From Agarivorans sp. Toyoura001 (GTDB lineage Bacteria; Pseudomonadota; Gammaproteobacteria; Enterobacterales; Celerinatantimonadaceae), in assembly GCF_005405585.1 (NCBI RefSeq), contig NZ_BJEQ01000015.1, forward strand, positions 43,316 to 107,315: a stretch of DNA of 64,000 nt. Reading direction: 5' to 3'. Below the pieces are notes generated by a model. That model saw nothing but the letters and a program-made list of their open reading frames with translations, had not been told where the DNA came from and did no database searches. Below are positions 17,738-27,117 of this stretch, in pieces. The position numbers were made by a program, and so were the translations under genes. How positions within the stretch are numbered: the first letter of the stretch is position 1; each line of letters opens with the position of its first letter.

Positions 17738-18045
17738 TGTATTCTCCTCGACTTAAATAGCACAGTGGTAACACGTTTTTATGGCAGCCAGCGAAATGTT
17801 GACTGCTCGCGGGCGCAGTTTGCCAGCCTAGTCCGCTAAGGTCAATATTAGCGCAGTGCTAGCGAATAAAAGCATACTTTAACTAGGTTGATTGCTGTCG
17901 AACTGAACTAAATCACTAAACCTTTGAGGTATTAATTATTTTTTGTTCACTCGCTGAGCAAGAAGTAGTGATTTTGAGCTACTGTTAGATTAGTGCTTAA
18001 TGCCAGTGTTAGTGATTAAGCCATCGGCCTCTAGGGAGAGACGCT
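17738..18045. other. Divergent intergenic region between purE and solute-binding protein gene
   Basis: About 308 bases with no gene. It should contain the purEK promoter (leftward) and the promoter of the solute-binding protein gene (rightward). I saw no clear PurR box, riboswitch or strong sigma-70 match. Confidence 0.4.
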
Positions 18046-18840
18046 ATGTGGAAATTTTTGGCAGGTTTATGTTTGGTCTCTGCTCAGGCATACGCTGCTA
18101 CTGTTGAATTACGCCTACCTGCATATTCAGACGATTCACACATTTATTACCATGAGTTACTTGAGCAAGCGCTTATTGAAGCGGGTCATACACCGGTGAT
18201 TGATGTGCCTTCATCTAATTTGCCGCAAAAGCGCGCAGAGTCAATGTTGCGTAATGGCCAACTAAGCCTTGTCTGGTTGTTGGCGTCTGAAGAGCGTAAT
18301 CAAGATCCAAGCCTGGTTGCTATTAATATGGGCTTAACCAACGGTTTAATTGGCCACCGCTTGTTATTGGTTCCTCGTTCTGAGGTTGATGCTTATCGTT
18401 TTGTACGAAGTTTAGAGGAATTTAGAGATCTTAATAAAACCGGTGGTTTTGGTAAAAACTGGTTTGATGTAAAGGTATGGCAAGCTAACCAACTAAAAAC
18501 TGTGGAAGTAGACGGAGAGTGGCGCCGTTTATACAAAATGGTGGCAAATCATAAACGAGGAATTGATTACTTCTCTAGGGGATTTACCGAGATTGTTAAC
18601 GACTCTCTGCAGCACCCTTACTTAGCCATAGAGCCCTATTTAGTTTTGCAGTATCAACGTGATTTTCAGTTCTACGTGAGTAGCTCAGAGCCAGAGCTTG
18701 CGCCAATCATCGAAGAAGCCTTAAAAAAAGCAGAAGACAGCGGATTGTTAGATAAGCTCATTGAGGAGTATTGGCGAGAAGACTTCGATTTACTTAACTA
18801 TCGCAAACGGGTAGTGATTGAATTAACCACCCCAAAATAG
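18046..18840 (+). CDS. Periplasmic solute-binding protein, orphan
   Basis: A 264-residue protein with a signal peptide (residues 1-17, ending AYAAT). The rest has the two-lobe binding-protein look: VELRLPAYSDDSHIYYHELLEQALIEAG, an aromatic-rich middle, and HPYLAIEPYLVLQY near the end, finishing with LDKLIEEYWREDF. Such proteins are annotated as transporter substrate-binding-domain proteins and often act without a local transporter. None is present here. Ligand unknown. It converges on gppA with only four bases between the stops. Confidence 0.68.
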   Translation: MWKFLAGLCLVSAQAYAATVELRLPAYSDDSHIYYHELLEQALIEAGHTPVIDVPSSNLPQKRAESMLRNGQLSLVWLLASEERNQDPSLVAINMGLTNGLIGHRLLLVPRSEVDAYRFVRSLEEFRDLNKTGGFGKNWFDVKVWQANQLKTVEVDGEWRRLYKMVANHKRGIDYFSRGFTEIVNDSLQHPYLAIEPYLVLQYQRDFQFYVSSSEPELAPIIEEALKKAEDSGLLDKLIEEYWREDFDLLNYRKRVVIELTTPK

Positions 18841-18844
18841 GCGT

Positions 18845-20332
18845 TTAACAAAGCGCCTCGATAATCGCTAGCGGAAAGCCTGCTTGGCTTTGTACTTTCG
18901 CTTCATGTTCCAACTCGGCCGCCCGCAATGGATGCTGTTCGTTCCATGTTGGCGGGAAGCATAGTTGCCAGTCATTTTCAGCCTGCAGCACAGTAATTTT
19001 AGGCACGCTACCTTGAGTGCGGCGCATGCATACGATAATGGCAATGCGCAATAGGCGCGCGAGCACTAAGGCTTCGGGCTTTTTCAAAGCATGTTGCTGG
19101 GCGAGCAATTCAGCTTGCCAATCTCCTCGCTGATTTAGCAACAAACTAGAGACAAAGTGTTTTTGAGCGCTGGTAAAGCCGGGTAGGTCAGAGTGATCAA
19201 TAATATAGGCAGCGTGTTGCGGCGCTTTTTTGAATTCAATGTTCAAACCTACTTCGTGAAACATTGATGCCCACTTCAACAAACTTAAGGCGCGATTGCT
19301 TAAACCGGGGCTAATTTGCTGGGCCATGCCTAGCGCACATTGAGCAACTCGCTCTGCATGTTGCTTATCAATGCGATGGCGTTTTACAAAGCTCTCGGCG
19401 GTACGTGCCCTTACGCTGCTGGTTTCTTTCTGGCTTAATAAGCCGTACACCAAACCCTCGCGTAATGCTCCGCCAGCGAGAATTAAGCCTTCAATTTGTA
19501 AACTTTCGAATAGCGCAATAATGATTGCTAAACCCGAAGCAAATACCGGTTTACGTTCTTCGGCTAAGCCCTGAATATCAAGTTTATCTAAGTTGCCGCA
19601 AGCGACAACTTGCTGCTGTATGGTTTTCAGCTTTGAGTAGGTGATTCGCTCGTCTAAACCTTGGGCAGTTATAATCTCTAGTAGGGCTTGAATAGTGCCC
19701 GATGCCCCTAAGCTAGACTGCCAACCTAGGCGGCGGTAGTCACTGAGTACCGGATCAATGACTTGTTTGGCTGCATCGATCGCTACTTCAAAGTTTGCAT
19801 CGTTTAGTCCTGTCTGGAAAAAACGCTTTAGCCAGGTTACACAACCCATATCTAAGCTGTTCAGCAATAAGGTTTCGCTTTGCTCACCCACAACTAACTC
19901 GGTGCTGGCTCCACCAATATCAATCACTAAACGCTTACCGCTGCCGCTACTAGTATGGGCTACACCACGATAGATAATTTTAGCTTCGGTTTCGCCGCTA
20001 ATGATGTGAATTTTATGATTGAGGATTTTTTCGGCTTGGACTAGAAAAGCATCGGCATTAGTGGCGCGGCGTAAGGTTGCGGTGGCCACTATTTTTATTT
20101 GTGCTTCCGGAATATCTTGTAGTTGCTCAGCAAACAGGCTTAAACATTGCCAACCTCTTACCATGGCAGCATGGTCGAGTTTGTCGTCGGCATCTAAACC
20201 TGCTGCTAAACGCACTTTACGTTTCACTTTAGCAATGGTTTGCACGCTACCACTCAACTCCCGCACGATTAACATGTGGAAGCTGTTGGAACCTAAATCA
20301 ATGGCTGCATAAAGGGGTGAAACTTTAGACAC
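18845..20332 (-). CDS. gppA: Guanosine pentaphosphate phosphatase / exopolyphosphatase
   Basis: A 495-residue Ppx/GppA-family enzyme that removes a phosphate from pppGpp to give ppGpp and can act on polyphosphate. The ASKHA-fold phosphate motifs AIDLGSNSFHMLIV (11-24) and VIDIGGASTELVVGE are clear, and a C-terminal HD-like helical domain follows. The length and position before rhlB match E. coli gppA (494 residues, gppA-rhlB) better than ppx, which pairs with ppk. It starts 21 bases after rhlB and is probably co-transcribed with it. Confidence 0.9.
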   Translation of the reverse strand: MSKVSPLYAAIDLGSNSFHMLIVRELSGSVQTIAKVKRKVRLAAGLDADDKLDHAAMVRGWQCLSLFAEQLQDIPEAQIKIVATATLRRATNADAFLVQAEKILNHKIHIISGETEAKIIYRGVAHTSSGSGKRLVIDIGGASTELVVGEQSETLLLNSLDMGCVTWLKRFFQTGLNDANFEVAIDAAKQVIDPVLSDYRRLGWQSSLGASGTIQALLEIITAQGLDERITYSKLKTIQQQVVACGNLDKLDIQGLAEERKPVFASGLAIIIALFESLQIEGLILAGGALREGLVYGLLSQKETSSVRARTAESFVKRHRIDKQHAERVAQCALGMAQQISPGLSNRALSLLKWASMFHEVGLNIEFKKAPQHAAYIIDHSDLPGFTSAQKHFVSSLLLNQRGDWQAELLAQQHALKKPEALVLARLLRIAIIVCMRRTQGSVPKITVLQAENDWQLCFPPTWNEQHPLRAAELEHEAKVQSQAGFPLAIIEALC

Positions 20333-20353
20333 TGTATTCCTTGTGCTTAGTGT

Positions 20354-21643
20354 TTAATGGCGGTGGCGACGCTGATTAGAATGACCACTGTTACCGCGAC
20401 TATTGCTACGGTTACCACTACGGCTATTGGTGTTTTTAGCGCGATGAATACGTTGTGCTTTTGGCAAATCACGCATCAATGCTTCGCTATCGTATTGGCT
20501 AACAGGCACCGGATGTTTAATGTACTCTTCAATCGCGGGCAAGTTAAATACATATTCTTCACAGGCTAGGCTAATGGCGTGACCGCTAGCACCAGCACGA
20601 CCAGTACGGCCAATACGGTGAACATAGTCTTCTGCATCGTCAGGTAGATCGTAGTTAAATACGTGAGTTACCGAAGGAATATGTAAACCACGAGCCGCAA
20701 CATCGGTGGCCACTAGTACGTCTATCTTACCATCAGTAAATTGTTCTAAAATTTGCACACGTTTGCGCTGCGGTATATCACCGGTTAATAAACCAACGCG
20801 GTGTTTGTCGGCACTTAAATGCCCCCAAATATCTTCACAACGGTGTTTGGTATTGGCGAAAATAATCGCGCGCTCTGGCCATTCTTCTTCAATAAGCGTT
20901 TGCAACAGCGCCATTTTGTCATCGTTAGAGGGGTAAAATAGCTCTTCTTGAATGCGCGCTCCAGTCATTTGTTCCGGTTCAACAATCACGTGCTCCGGCT
21001 CGTTCATGTGTTCGAACGCAAGCTCTTTCACTTTGAAAGATAAGGTGGCAGAGAACAGCATGTTTAAGCGAAGTTTAGGTTCTGGCATGCGGCGCATTAA
21101 ATAGCGAATATCTTTAATAAAGCCTAAATCGAACATGCGATCGGCTTCATCAAGCACTAAAGCTTGTACACTATTAAGGCTAAACGCACCTTGTTTGAAG
21201 TAATCAATCATTCTACCGGTAGTACCGATCAGAATATCTACGCCTTCATCTAACGTGGCACGTTGGCTAGCATAACCTTCGCCACCATAAACTAAACCCA
21301 GTTTTAAATCTGTTGCTTTCGCTAGTAGGCGGGCATCATTATGAATTTGAATCGCCAGCTCGCGAGTCGGAGCAAGTATTAATGCTCGAGGTTGATTTTG
21401 TTGGCGCGTTTCAGGAGCTGCTGTAATTAGCAGGTGATTAAACGTGGCAACTAAAAAAGCTAAGGTTTTCCCCGTACCGGTTTGAGCTTGGCCTGCAATA
21501 TCTTTACCTTTGGTTAAAATAGGTAGGCTTTGGGCTTGGATCGGGGTGCAATTGTGATAGCCGTGCTGCTCTAAGGCTTCTAATACCTTATCTTGCAGTC
21601 CTAACTCGGCAAATCGTAGTTCAGTTAAATGTGTTTTGCTCAT
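20354..21643 (-). CDS. rhlB: ATP-dependent RNA helicase RhlB
   Basis: A DEAD-box helicase that unwinds structured RNA for the RNase E degradosome. The 429 residues show the Q motif ([14 protein letters not shown]), Walker [13 protein letters not shown] in [17 protein letters not shown] in MLFSATLS, and the helicase C motif [15 protein letters not shown]. The C-terminus is a short basic Ser/Asn/Arg-rich tail typical of RhlB. The head-to-head position with trxA and rho, and gppA downstream, is the E. coli arrangement. The first genes of the two units are separated by about 194 bases. Confidence 0.96.
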   Translation of the reverse strand: MSKTHLTELRFAELGLQDKVLEALEQHGYHNCTPIQAQSLPILTKGKDIAGQAQTGTGKTLAFLVATFNHLLITAAPETRQQNQPRALILAPTRELAIQIHNDARLLAKATDLKLGLVYGGEGYASQRATLDEGVDILIGTTGRMIDYFKQGAFSLNSVQALVLDEADRMFDLGFIKDIRYLMRRMPEPKLRLNMLFSATLSFKVKELAFEHMNEPEHVIVEPEQMTGARIQEELFYPSNDDKMALLQTLIEEEWPERAIIFANTKHRCEDIWGHLSADKHRVGLLTGDIPQRKRVQILEQFTDGKIDVLVATDVAARGLHIPSVTHVFNYDLPDDAEDYVHRIGRTGRAGASGHAISLACEEYVFNLPAIEEYIKHPVPVSQYDSEALMRDLPKAQRIHRAKNTNSRSGNRSNSRGNSGHSNQRRHRH

Positions 21644-21837
21644 TGCGTAAGCATATCACAGCTAAGTGGCACTACCAGCACGCATTCTTTGTTAAATGCG
21701 CGCGTAAGTCACTTATGTTAATTGGTAGTAGCTTAGATTCCCTTGGAATGAGCTTGGGCTTGCATTCATTGGTCGGATGTTTTCAAATAGTCAGGTAAAT
21801 TATCTATATAGATAGCATAGAATATTTGGAGTAATAA

Positions 21838-22164
21838 ATGAGCGACAAGTTAGTTCAGCTAAGCGACGACAGTTTCGACGCAGACGTACTTAATTCAAGC
21901 ACACCAGTACTAGTTGATTTCTGGGCTGAATGGTGTGGACCGTGCAAAATGATCGCACCTATCCTAGATGAAGTGGCTAACGAATATGACGGTAAAGTTG
22001 TCGTTGGTAAACTAAACATCGACCAAAACGCAGGCACACCACCTAAGTTTGGTATTCGCGGTATTCCTACTTTGTTGTTATTTAAAGACGGCAAGGTAGC
22101 CGCAACTAAGGTTGGCGCCTTATCAAAAGCACAGTTAACTGCGTTTTTGGACGAGAACCTATAG
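21838..22164 (+). CDS. trxA: Thioredoxin 1
   Basis: The 108-residue cytoplasmic disulfide reductase, with the redox site WCGPC (C33/C36), the buried Asp in [13 protein letters not shown], and the cis-proline segment [11 protein letters not shown]. Length equals E. coli thioredoxin. A TTGGAG site precedes the ATG. It sits between rhlB (divergent) and rho, as in E. coli. A short GC-rich inverted repeat (AGCAGG / CCTGCT with a TTTTG tail, about 22173-22197) may serve as a weak terminator. Confidence 0.98.
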   Translation: MSDKLVQLSDDSFDADVLNSSTPVLVDFWAEWCGPCKMIAPILDEVANEYDGKVVVGKLNIDQNAGTPPKFGIRGIPTLLLFKDGKVAATKVGALSKAQLTAFLDENL

Positions 22165-22367
22165 TAACATTGTGAGCAGGTCGACATTCGTTGCCTGCTT
22201 TTGCTGGATCTTTCTCCACATTAGTGCTAATTTTATTTTCGAATTTTTCCTACGCCCGTTATTAAAGGCTATCCCTTGGCCGACTAAACAGTCGAGTAAG
22301 CATCTCCACTTTACCTAACTCACGCTGCTGTCAGCCTACTTTCGATAAAAATTGAATACTCACCATT

Positions 22368-23633
22368 ATGAATTTAACTGAGCTAAAAAATACCCCGGTC
22401 CATGATCTGATTACGCTAGGCGAATCAATGGGCTTAGAAAATCTGGCCCGATTACGTAAGCAAGATATTATCTTCTCGATCTTAAAGGCTCACGCGAAAA
22501 GCGGCGAAGCCATTTTTGGTCATGGTGTGCTGGAAATCTTACAAGATGGCTTCGGCTTTTTGCGTAGCGCTGACAGCTCTTACTTAGCGGGCCCCGACGA
22601 TATTTACGTTTCCCCAAGTCAAATACGTCGTTTCAACCTGCGTACCGGAGACACGGTAGAAGGTAAGATTCGTCCGCCAAAAGAAGGTGAACGTTATTTT
22701 GCCTTACTGAAAATCGGCATTGTTAACCACGACAAACCAGAAAACTCGCGCAATAAAATCTTATTTGAAAACTTAACGCCGCTACACGCTAACGACCGTT
22801 TGCGTATGGAGCGTGGTAATGGTTCTACGGAAGATATCACTGCCCGTGTATTGGATTTAGCTTCTCCTATTGGTAGAGGCCAGCGTGGTTTGATTGTTGC
22901 TCCGCCTAAAGCGGGTAAAACCATGTTGCTGCAAAACATTGCACAAAACGTGGCATTTAATCACCCTGAGTGTGAATTGATTGTATTGCTAATCGATGAG
23001 CGCCCAGAAGAAGTGACCGAGATGCAACGTTTGGTTCGCGGTGAAGTTATTGCTTCTACCTTTGATGAGCCAGCGAGTCGCCACGTTCAAGTAGCCGAAA
23101 TGGTTATTGAAAAAGCTAAGCGTCTAGTTGAGCACAAAAAAGATGTGATCATCTTGCTTGATTCAATCACTCGATTAGCGCGTGCTTATAACACCGTTAT
23201 TCCTTCTTCAGGCAAGGTACTAACCGGTGGTGTAGACGCGAACGCATTGCACCGTCCGAAGCGATTCTTTGGTGCGGCTCGAAATGTTGAAGAAGGTGGC
23301 AGTTTAACTATTATTGCTACTGCTCTTGTAGATACTGGTTCTAAAATGGACGAAGTGATTTACGAAGAGTTTAAAGGTACCGGTAACATGGAGCTGCACT
23401 TAAGCCGTAAAATTGCAGAAAAACGTGTTTACCCTGCCATCGACATTAACCGTTCAGGTACTCGTCGTGAAGAGTTGCTTACCAGTGCCGAAGAACTACA
23501 GAAAATGTGGATCTTACGCAAGATTGTTCACCCAATGGACGAAACTGGCGCAATGGAATTCTTAATTGATAAATTGGCAATGACCAAAACCAATGACGAA
23601 TTCTTTAATGCGATGAAAGCACAGAAGAAATAA
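22368..23633 (+). CDS. rho: Transcription termination factor Rho
   Basis: The hexameric RNA-dependent helicase that ends transcription. The 421 residues (E. coli 419) begin [15 protein letters not shown], include the RNA-binding cold-shock-like domain [15 protein letters not shown], Walker [13 protein letters not shown], Walker [17 protein letters not shown] and the Q/R-loop region. The 203-base leader between trxA and rho fits the known need for leader-based autoregulation, though I see no defined element in it. A hairpin follows the stop. Confidence 0.99.
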   Translation: MNLTELKNTPVHDLITLGESMGLENLARLRKQDIIFSILKAHAKSGEAIFGHGVLEILQDGFGFLRSADSSYLAGPDDIYVSPSQIRRFNLRTGDTVEGKIRPPKEGERYFALLKIGIVNHDKPENSRNKILFENLTPLHANDRLRMERGNGSTEDITARVLDLASPIGRGQRGLIVAPPKAGKTMLLQNIAQNVAFNHPECELIVLLIDERPEEVTEMQRLVRGEVIASTFDEPASRHVQVAEMVIEKAKRLVEHKKDVIILLDSITRLARAYNTVIPSSGKVLTGGVDANALHRPKRFFGAARNVEEGGSLTIIATALVDTGSKMDEVIYEEFKGTGNMELHLSRKIAEKRVYPAIDINRSGTRREELLTSAEELQKMWILRKIVHPMDETGAMEFLIDKLAMTKTNDEFFNAMKAQKK

Positions 23634-23640
23634 ACAAAAA

Positions 23641-23662
23641 ACTGGCCGTTAATTCGGCCAGT
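23641..23662 (+). terminator. Hairpin terminator after rho
   Basis: A perfect 8-bp stem ACTGGCCG-TTAATT-CGGCCAGT is followed by GTCATTTT. It sits seven bases after the rho stop codon. The U tract is short, so termination may be partial and the next gene may be read through. Confidence 0.6.
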
Positions 23663-23672
23663 GTCATTTTGG

Positions 23673-24575
23673 ATGATGAAACGTTTACTGCTAGTTCTAG
23701 GGCTATTTTTTCAATTATCTGTTCATGCTGAGCAGCAAGGTCCTAATCCTCTTTCCCAACCGCTTTACCAAGATGTTCCATTGATGATCCTGCAACGCAG
23801 TGTTGATACGCTAATGCAGAATCAACCCGCTTGGATTATTGATTTACTGCCCTACTTACGCCCCGAAGACCGCGAAGCACTGTTGTTTGAAAGTTTGCTA
23901 TATCTACACCAAAACAACCATATTCCCGATCAAACCCTAAAAAACTGGTTATTAGAGTTAGCTTCTGAGCGCCCTAAAATTAGACAAGCAGCGGTGATTG
24001 ATGGTTACGAGGTGATTAGGCCCACGTTTGATTACCCAGCTTTAGCACGCAGCCTTATTTTAAATAAAACCTCAGCCGAACGTTCGCAAACTTATCTTAG
24101 TGAGTTGCTGCGAGATGATTTTTCATGGTCGCTCATTTTCCGTAAAAATAATCCCTTACTATTAGCTCAACAGTTAGATCTAATACGGGCATTTTCGCAA
24201 CTTAATGTTGAGCAGCTGCAATACGTTAAACAGCATATGCCAAACCGTTTGTATTTTCCCGATAACAACGTCAGGGTGTCTTTGGCGGTGGGTATTGGAA
24301 GCGATGAGGCGATTGCTGAAGTCTTAAGTTTACCCATGGATCAGTACAGCGTGTCTTTGTTAGAGTGGTTGGTTCAACAATTACCGCCAGAGCGCGCATT
24401 TAGCTTGTTGCAAGGCGCAGCAAACAATCCCGAATTATTGTATTTTTCTTATAGCGCTATCGCCCGTTTAGGGCGGCATTATCCGCCAGCGGCACAGTTT
24501 ATATTGGCGCAGTTTCGAGAGTCAGAACATCAAGAGTTGGCTGCCATGGTAATGATTGAGATGCAGTCTCAATAG
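23673..24575 (+). CDS. Exported helical protein of unknown function
   Basis: I do not recognise a family. From the ATG at 23673 it encodes 300 residues with a clear signal peptide (MMKRLLLVLGLFFQLSVHAEQQ, cleavage likely after HA), so a periplasmic product is expected. The mature part is rich in Leu/Gln helices with repeated patterns such as EALLFESLLYLHQNN, ARSLILNKTSAERSQTYLSELL and YFSYSAIARLGRHYPPAAQF, suggesting an alpha-solenoid (HEAT-like) fold. A GTG at 23661 would lie inside the rho terminator and is unlikely. It lies between rho and ubiD. Confidence 0.65.
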   Translation: MMKRLLLVLGLFFQLSVHAEQQGPNPLSQPLYQDVPLMILQRSVDTLMQNQPAWIIDLLPYLRPEDREALLFESLLYLHQNNHIPDQTLKNWLLELASERPKIRQAAVIDGYEVIRPTFDYPALARSLILNKTSAERSQTYLSELLRDDFSWSLIFRKNNPLLLAQQLDLIRAFSQLNVEQLQYVKQHMPNRLYFPDNNVRVSLAVGIGSDEAIAEVLSLPMDQYSVSLLEWLVQQLPPERAFSLLQGAANNPELLYFSYSAIARLGRHYPPAAQFILAQFRESEHQELAAMVMIEMQSQ

Positions 24576-24605
24576 TCATTAGGGTTCTATCATTAGGTTA
24601 TTGGA

Positions 24606-26072
24606 ATGAAATATAAAGACTTAAGAGATTTTATTGATTTGCTAGAGCAGCGTGGTGAGCTTAAGCGAATTAGCCTTGAAGTCTCTACCGAGTTAGAGAT
24701 GACAGAAATATGTGACCGCACCCTTAAAGCAGGCGGCCCAGCGCTGCTGTTTGAAAATGTGAAAGGCCATAGCATGCCGGTGTTAGGAAACCTATTTGGT
24801 ACGCCAGAGCGGGTTGCACTAGGGATGGGGCAAGAATCAGTTGCAGCGCTACGCGAAGTCGGCACTTGGCTGTCTTACTTAAAAGAGCCCGAGCCACCCA
24901 AAGGTTTGAAAGAACTGTGGGAAAAGCTGCCTATCTTTAAGCAAGTTCTCAATATGCCCACCAAAAAACTGCGTTCTGCGCCTTGCCAAGAAATTGTTTG
25001 GACCGGTGGCGAGGTTGATTTAGATAAGTTGCCGATTCAACACTGTTGGCCAGGCGATGTGGCGCCTTTGGTGACTTGGGGTTTAACCATTACTCGTGGC
25101 CCTTATAAAAAACGCCAAAACTTAGGGATTTATCGCCAACAGAAGTTAGCTAAAAATAAACTCATTATGCGCTGGTTATCACATCGTGGCGGGGCCATCG
25201 ATTTTCGCGAGTTTCAAGAGTTGAACTCGGGTAAACCGTACCCGGTTTCAGTGGCCTTAGGGGCTGATCCTGCCACTATATTAGGCGCGGTAACACCAGT
25301 GCCTGATACCTTATCAGAATATGCTTTTGCAGGTCTGTTACGTGGCGGCAGAACCGAAACAGTGCAATGTATTAGCAATGATTTAGAAGTTCCGGCTAGT
25401 GCCGAGATTGTACTCGAAGGCTATTTAGAGCCTAATGAAACAGCGCCAGAAGGCCCTTATGGTGACCACACCGGTTATTACAACGAAGTGGATGAGTTTC
25501 CGGTATTTACCATTACTCACATTACCATGCGAAAAGACCCTATTTACCACAGTACTTATACCGGTCGTCCGCCAGATGAGCCCGCTGTGCTTGGGGTAGC
25601 GTTAAACGAAGTGTTTGTGCCTATTTTGCAAAAGCAGTTTCCAGAGATTGTTGATTTTTACTTGCCGCCAGAAGGTTGCTCATACCGGATGGCCGTTGTC
25701 ACCATTAAAAAGCAATATCCAGGGCATGCCAAACGGGTGATGTTAGGTGTATGGTCTTTCCTTAGACAGTTTATGTATACCAAGTTTGTGATTGTTTGTG
25801 ATGATGATATCAACGCGCGCTCTTGGCAGGATGTAATATGGGCTATCACCACTCGTATGGACCCATCGCGCGATACTACATTGATCGACCATACACCCAT
25901 TGATTACCTAGATTTTGCCTCTCCTGTATCAGGCTTGGGCTCAAAAATGGGAATGGATGCGACTAATAAATGGCCGGGTGAAACTAACCGTGAATGGGGC
26001 GAAGTAATTGAAATGGCGCCAGAAGTGAAACAGCGAGTAGATAGTATTTGGGCGCAATTGGGCATAGACTAG
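24606..26072 (+). CDS. ubiD: 3-octaprenyl-4-hydroxybenzoate decarboxylase UbiD
   Basis: A prenylated-FMN-dependent decarboxylase of ubiquinone synthesis. The 488 residues (E. coli 497) show the family stretches [39 protein letters not shown] (with the conserved acidic residues near the prFMN site) and the metal/prFMN region around [18 protein letters not shown]. The cofactor synthase UbiX is not in this window. It shares one base with the start of the following ferredoxin gene and lies upstream of fre, the usual ubiD-fre neighbourhood. Confidence 0.97.
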   Translation: MKYKDLRDFIDLLEQRGELKRISLEVSTELEMTEICDRTLKAGGPALLFENVKGHSMPVLGNLFGTPERVALGMGQESVAALREVGTWLSYLKEPEPPKGLKELWEKLPIFKQVLNMPTKKLRSAPCQEIVWTGGEVDLDKLPIQHCWPGDVAPLVTWGLTITRGPYKKRQNLGIYRQQKLAKNKLIMRWLSHRGGAIDFREFQELNSGKPYPVSVALGADPATILGAVTPVPDTLSEYAFAGLLRGGRTETVQCISNDLEVPASAEIVLEGYLEPNETAPEGPYGDHTGYYNEVDEFPVFTITHITMRKDPIYHSTYTGRPPDEPAVLGVALNEVFVPILQKQFPEIVDFYLPPEGCSYRMAVVTIKKQYPGHAKRVMLGVWSFLRQFMYTKFVIVCDDDINARSWQDVIWAITTRMDPSRDTTLIDHTPIDYLDFASPVSGLGSKMGMDATNKWPGETNREWGEVIEMAPEVKQRVDSIWAQLGID

Positions 26073-26344
26073 TGGCCAATTGTTATCGGGTTAGTATTGC
26101 AGGTAAAGTTTTTACTGTAGAGCCGCAACAAACTATTTTACAAGCGGCTTTGTCTCACGGTATTAGCTGGCCTTATCGTTGTCAGCAGGGCGGATGTTGC
26201 AGTTGCTTAGCACGACGTACTTCAGGCGAAATTGATTACCAAGGAATGGCGCCAATGTTAAGTGAAAGAGAACAAGCCGAAGGATGGTTTGTTGCTTGCT
26301 TAGCCAGTGCAAAATCAGATTTGAGTGTAAGTTTAGAAGGGTGA
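26072..26344 (+). CDS. Plant-type [2Fe-2S] ferredoxin between ubiD and fre
   Basis: A small electron carrier of about 90 residues. The cluster ligands follow the plant-type spacing C-x4-C-x2-C-x30-C, seen as RCQQGGCCSC and then FVACLAS. The upstream fold VSIAGKVFTVEPQQTILQAALSHGISWPY is the beta-grasp ferredoxin. I choose the GTG at 26072, which overlaps the last base of the ubiD stop codon; a longer frame would begin inside ubiD. The tight ubiD-ferredoxin-fre packing (overlap, then a 4-base gap) suggests a shared transcript, with Fre possibly supplying its electrons. In E. coli ubiD and fre are adjacent with no such gene between them. Confidence 0.85.
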   Translation: MANCYRVSIAGKVFTVEPQQTILQAALSHGISWPYRCQQGGCCSCLARRTSGEIDYQGMAPMLSEREQAEGWFVACLASAKSDLSVSLEG

Positions 26345-26348
26345 AAGT

Positions 26349-27044
26349 ATGAAGCGCATTAGTTGTAAGGTTGCATCGGTCTCGCCGATTTTAGATGACA
26401 TTTTTAATGTTGAGTTACAGCCACAAGAAAGCGAAAGCTTTGTGGCGGGTCAATACTTGCAAATTGTTATGGCGGAAGACGATAAACGTCCGTTCTCGCT
26501 TGCTAGTTCACCTGAGCAAGGTGATGTTTTTGAGCTGCATATTGGTGCGCCAGAGGGCAACCCTTATGCTCGTCAAGTTATTGATAAGCTACAAGCTAGT
26601 GGCGAAATTGAAGTTGAAATGCCATTTGGTCATGCTGGTTTTGATGAAGAGAGTCAGCGTCCGATTTTGATTATGGTGGGTGGAACGGGCTTCTCTTACG
26701 CCAAATCCATCATTGAACATATTATCGATTCAGAGCAAGATCGAGAGATCTACTTGTACTGGGGCGGCCGTAACTTAGGCGGGCTGTATTTGCACGAGTT
26801 AGCTTATCAGTGGGAAGAGCTAGACCAAGTTAAGTTTGTGCCGGTACTTGAGCAGGCTATGCCACAGTGGACCGGTAAAAAAGGTTTAGTGCACGAAGCG
26901 GTGTTAGAAGATTTTGCTGATATGAGTGGCTTGGAAGTCTATATTGCTGGTCGTTTTGAAATGGCTGATGTAGCGCGTACAGCCTTTACCAAGCAAGGTC
27001 TACCACTTGCTCAGCTGCATGGCGATGCTTACGAATTTATTTAA
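26349..27044 (+). CDS. fre: NAD(P)H-flavin reductase
   Basis: Transfers electrons from NAD(P)H to free FMN or FAD. The 231 residues match E. coli Fre throughout: FVAGQYLQIVMAEDDKRPFSLAS (flavin and RPFS motif), MVGGTGFSYAKSIIEHI (nicotinamide-binding GGTGFSYA), YWGGRN, and VYIAGRFEMADVARTAF near the end. It may reduce the preceding ferredoxin, or supply reduced FMN for prenyl-FMN formation used by UbiD; both are inferences from position. It ends before a strong bidirectional terminator. Confidence 0.95.
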   Translation: MKRISCKVASVSPILDDIFNVELQPQESESFVAGQYLQIVMAEDDKRPFSLASSPEQGDVFELHIGAPEGNPYARQVIDKLQASGEIEVEMPFGHAGFDEESQRPILIMVGGTGFSYAKSIIEHIIDSEQDREIYLYWGGRNLGGLYLHELAYQWEELDQVKFVPVLEQAMPQWTGKKGLVHEAVLEDFADMSGLEVYIAGRFEMADVARTAFTKQGLPLAQLHGDAYEFI

Positions 27045-27066
27045 GCAAGGCTGCGTTAATTGACAT

Positions 27067-27095
27067 AAAAATGGCGAGCTGAGCTCGCCATTTTT
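27067..27095. terminator. Bidirectional terminator between fre and hemY
   Basis: A 13-bp perfect stem (AAAAATGGCGAGC, loop TGA, GCTCGCCATTTTT) with A and T tracts on both sides serves the converging fre and hemXY transcripts. Confidence 0.9.
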
Positions 27096-27117
27096 GATCT
27101 TAATTTAGCACTAAGGA

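Noticed and set aside
17738..17830. Possible PurR operator (AACACGTTTTT region) upstream of purE
   Set aside because: Only the central CG and a few flanking bases fit the PurR consensus in either orientation; too many mismatches.
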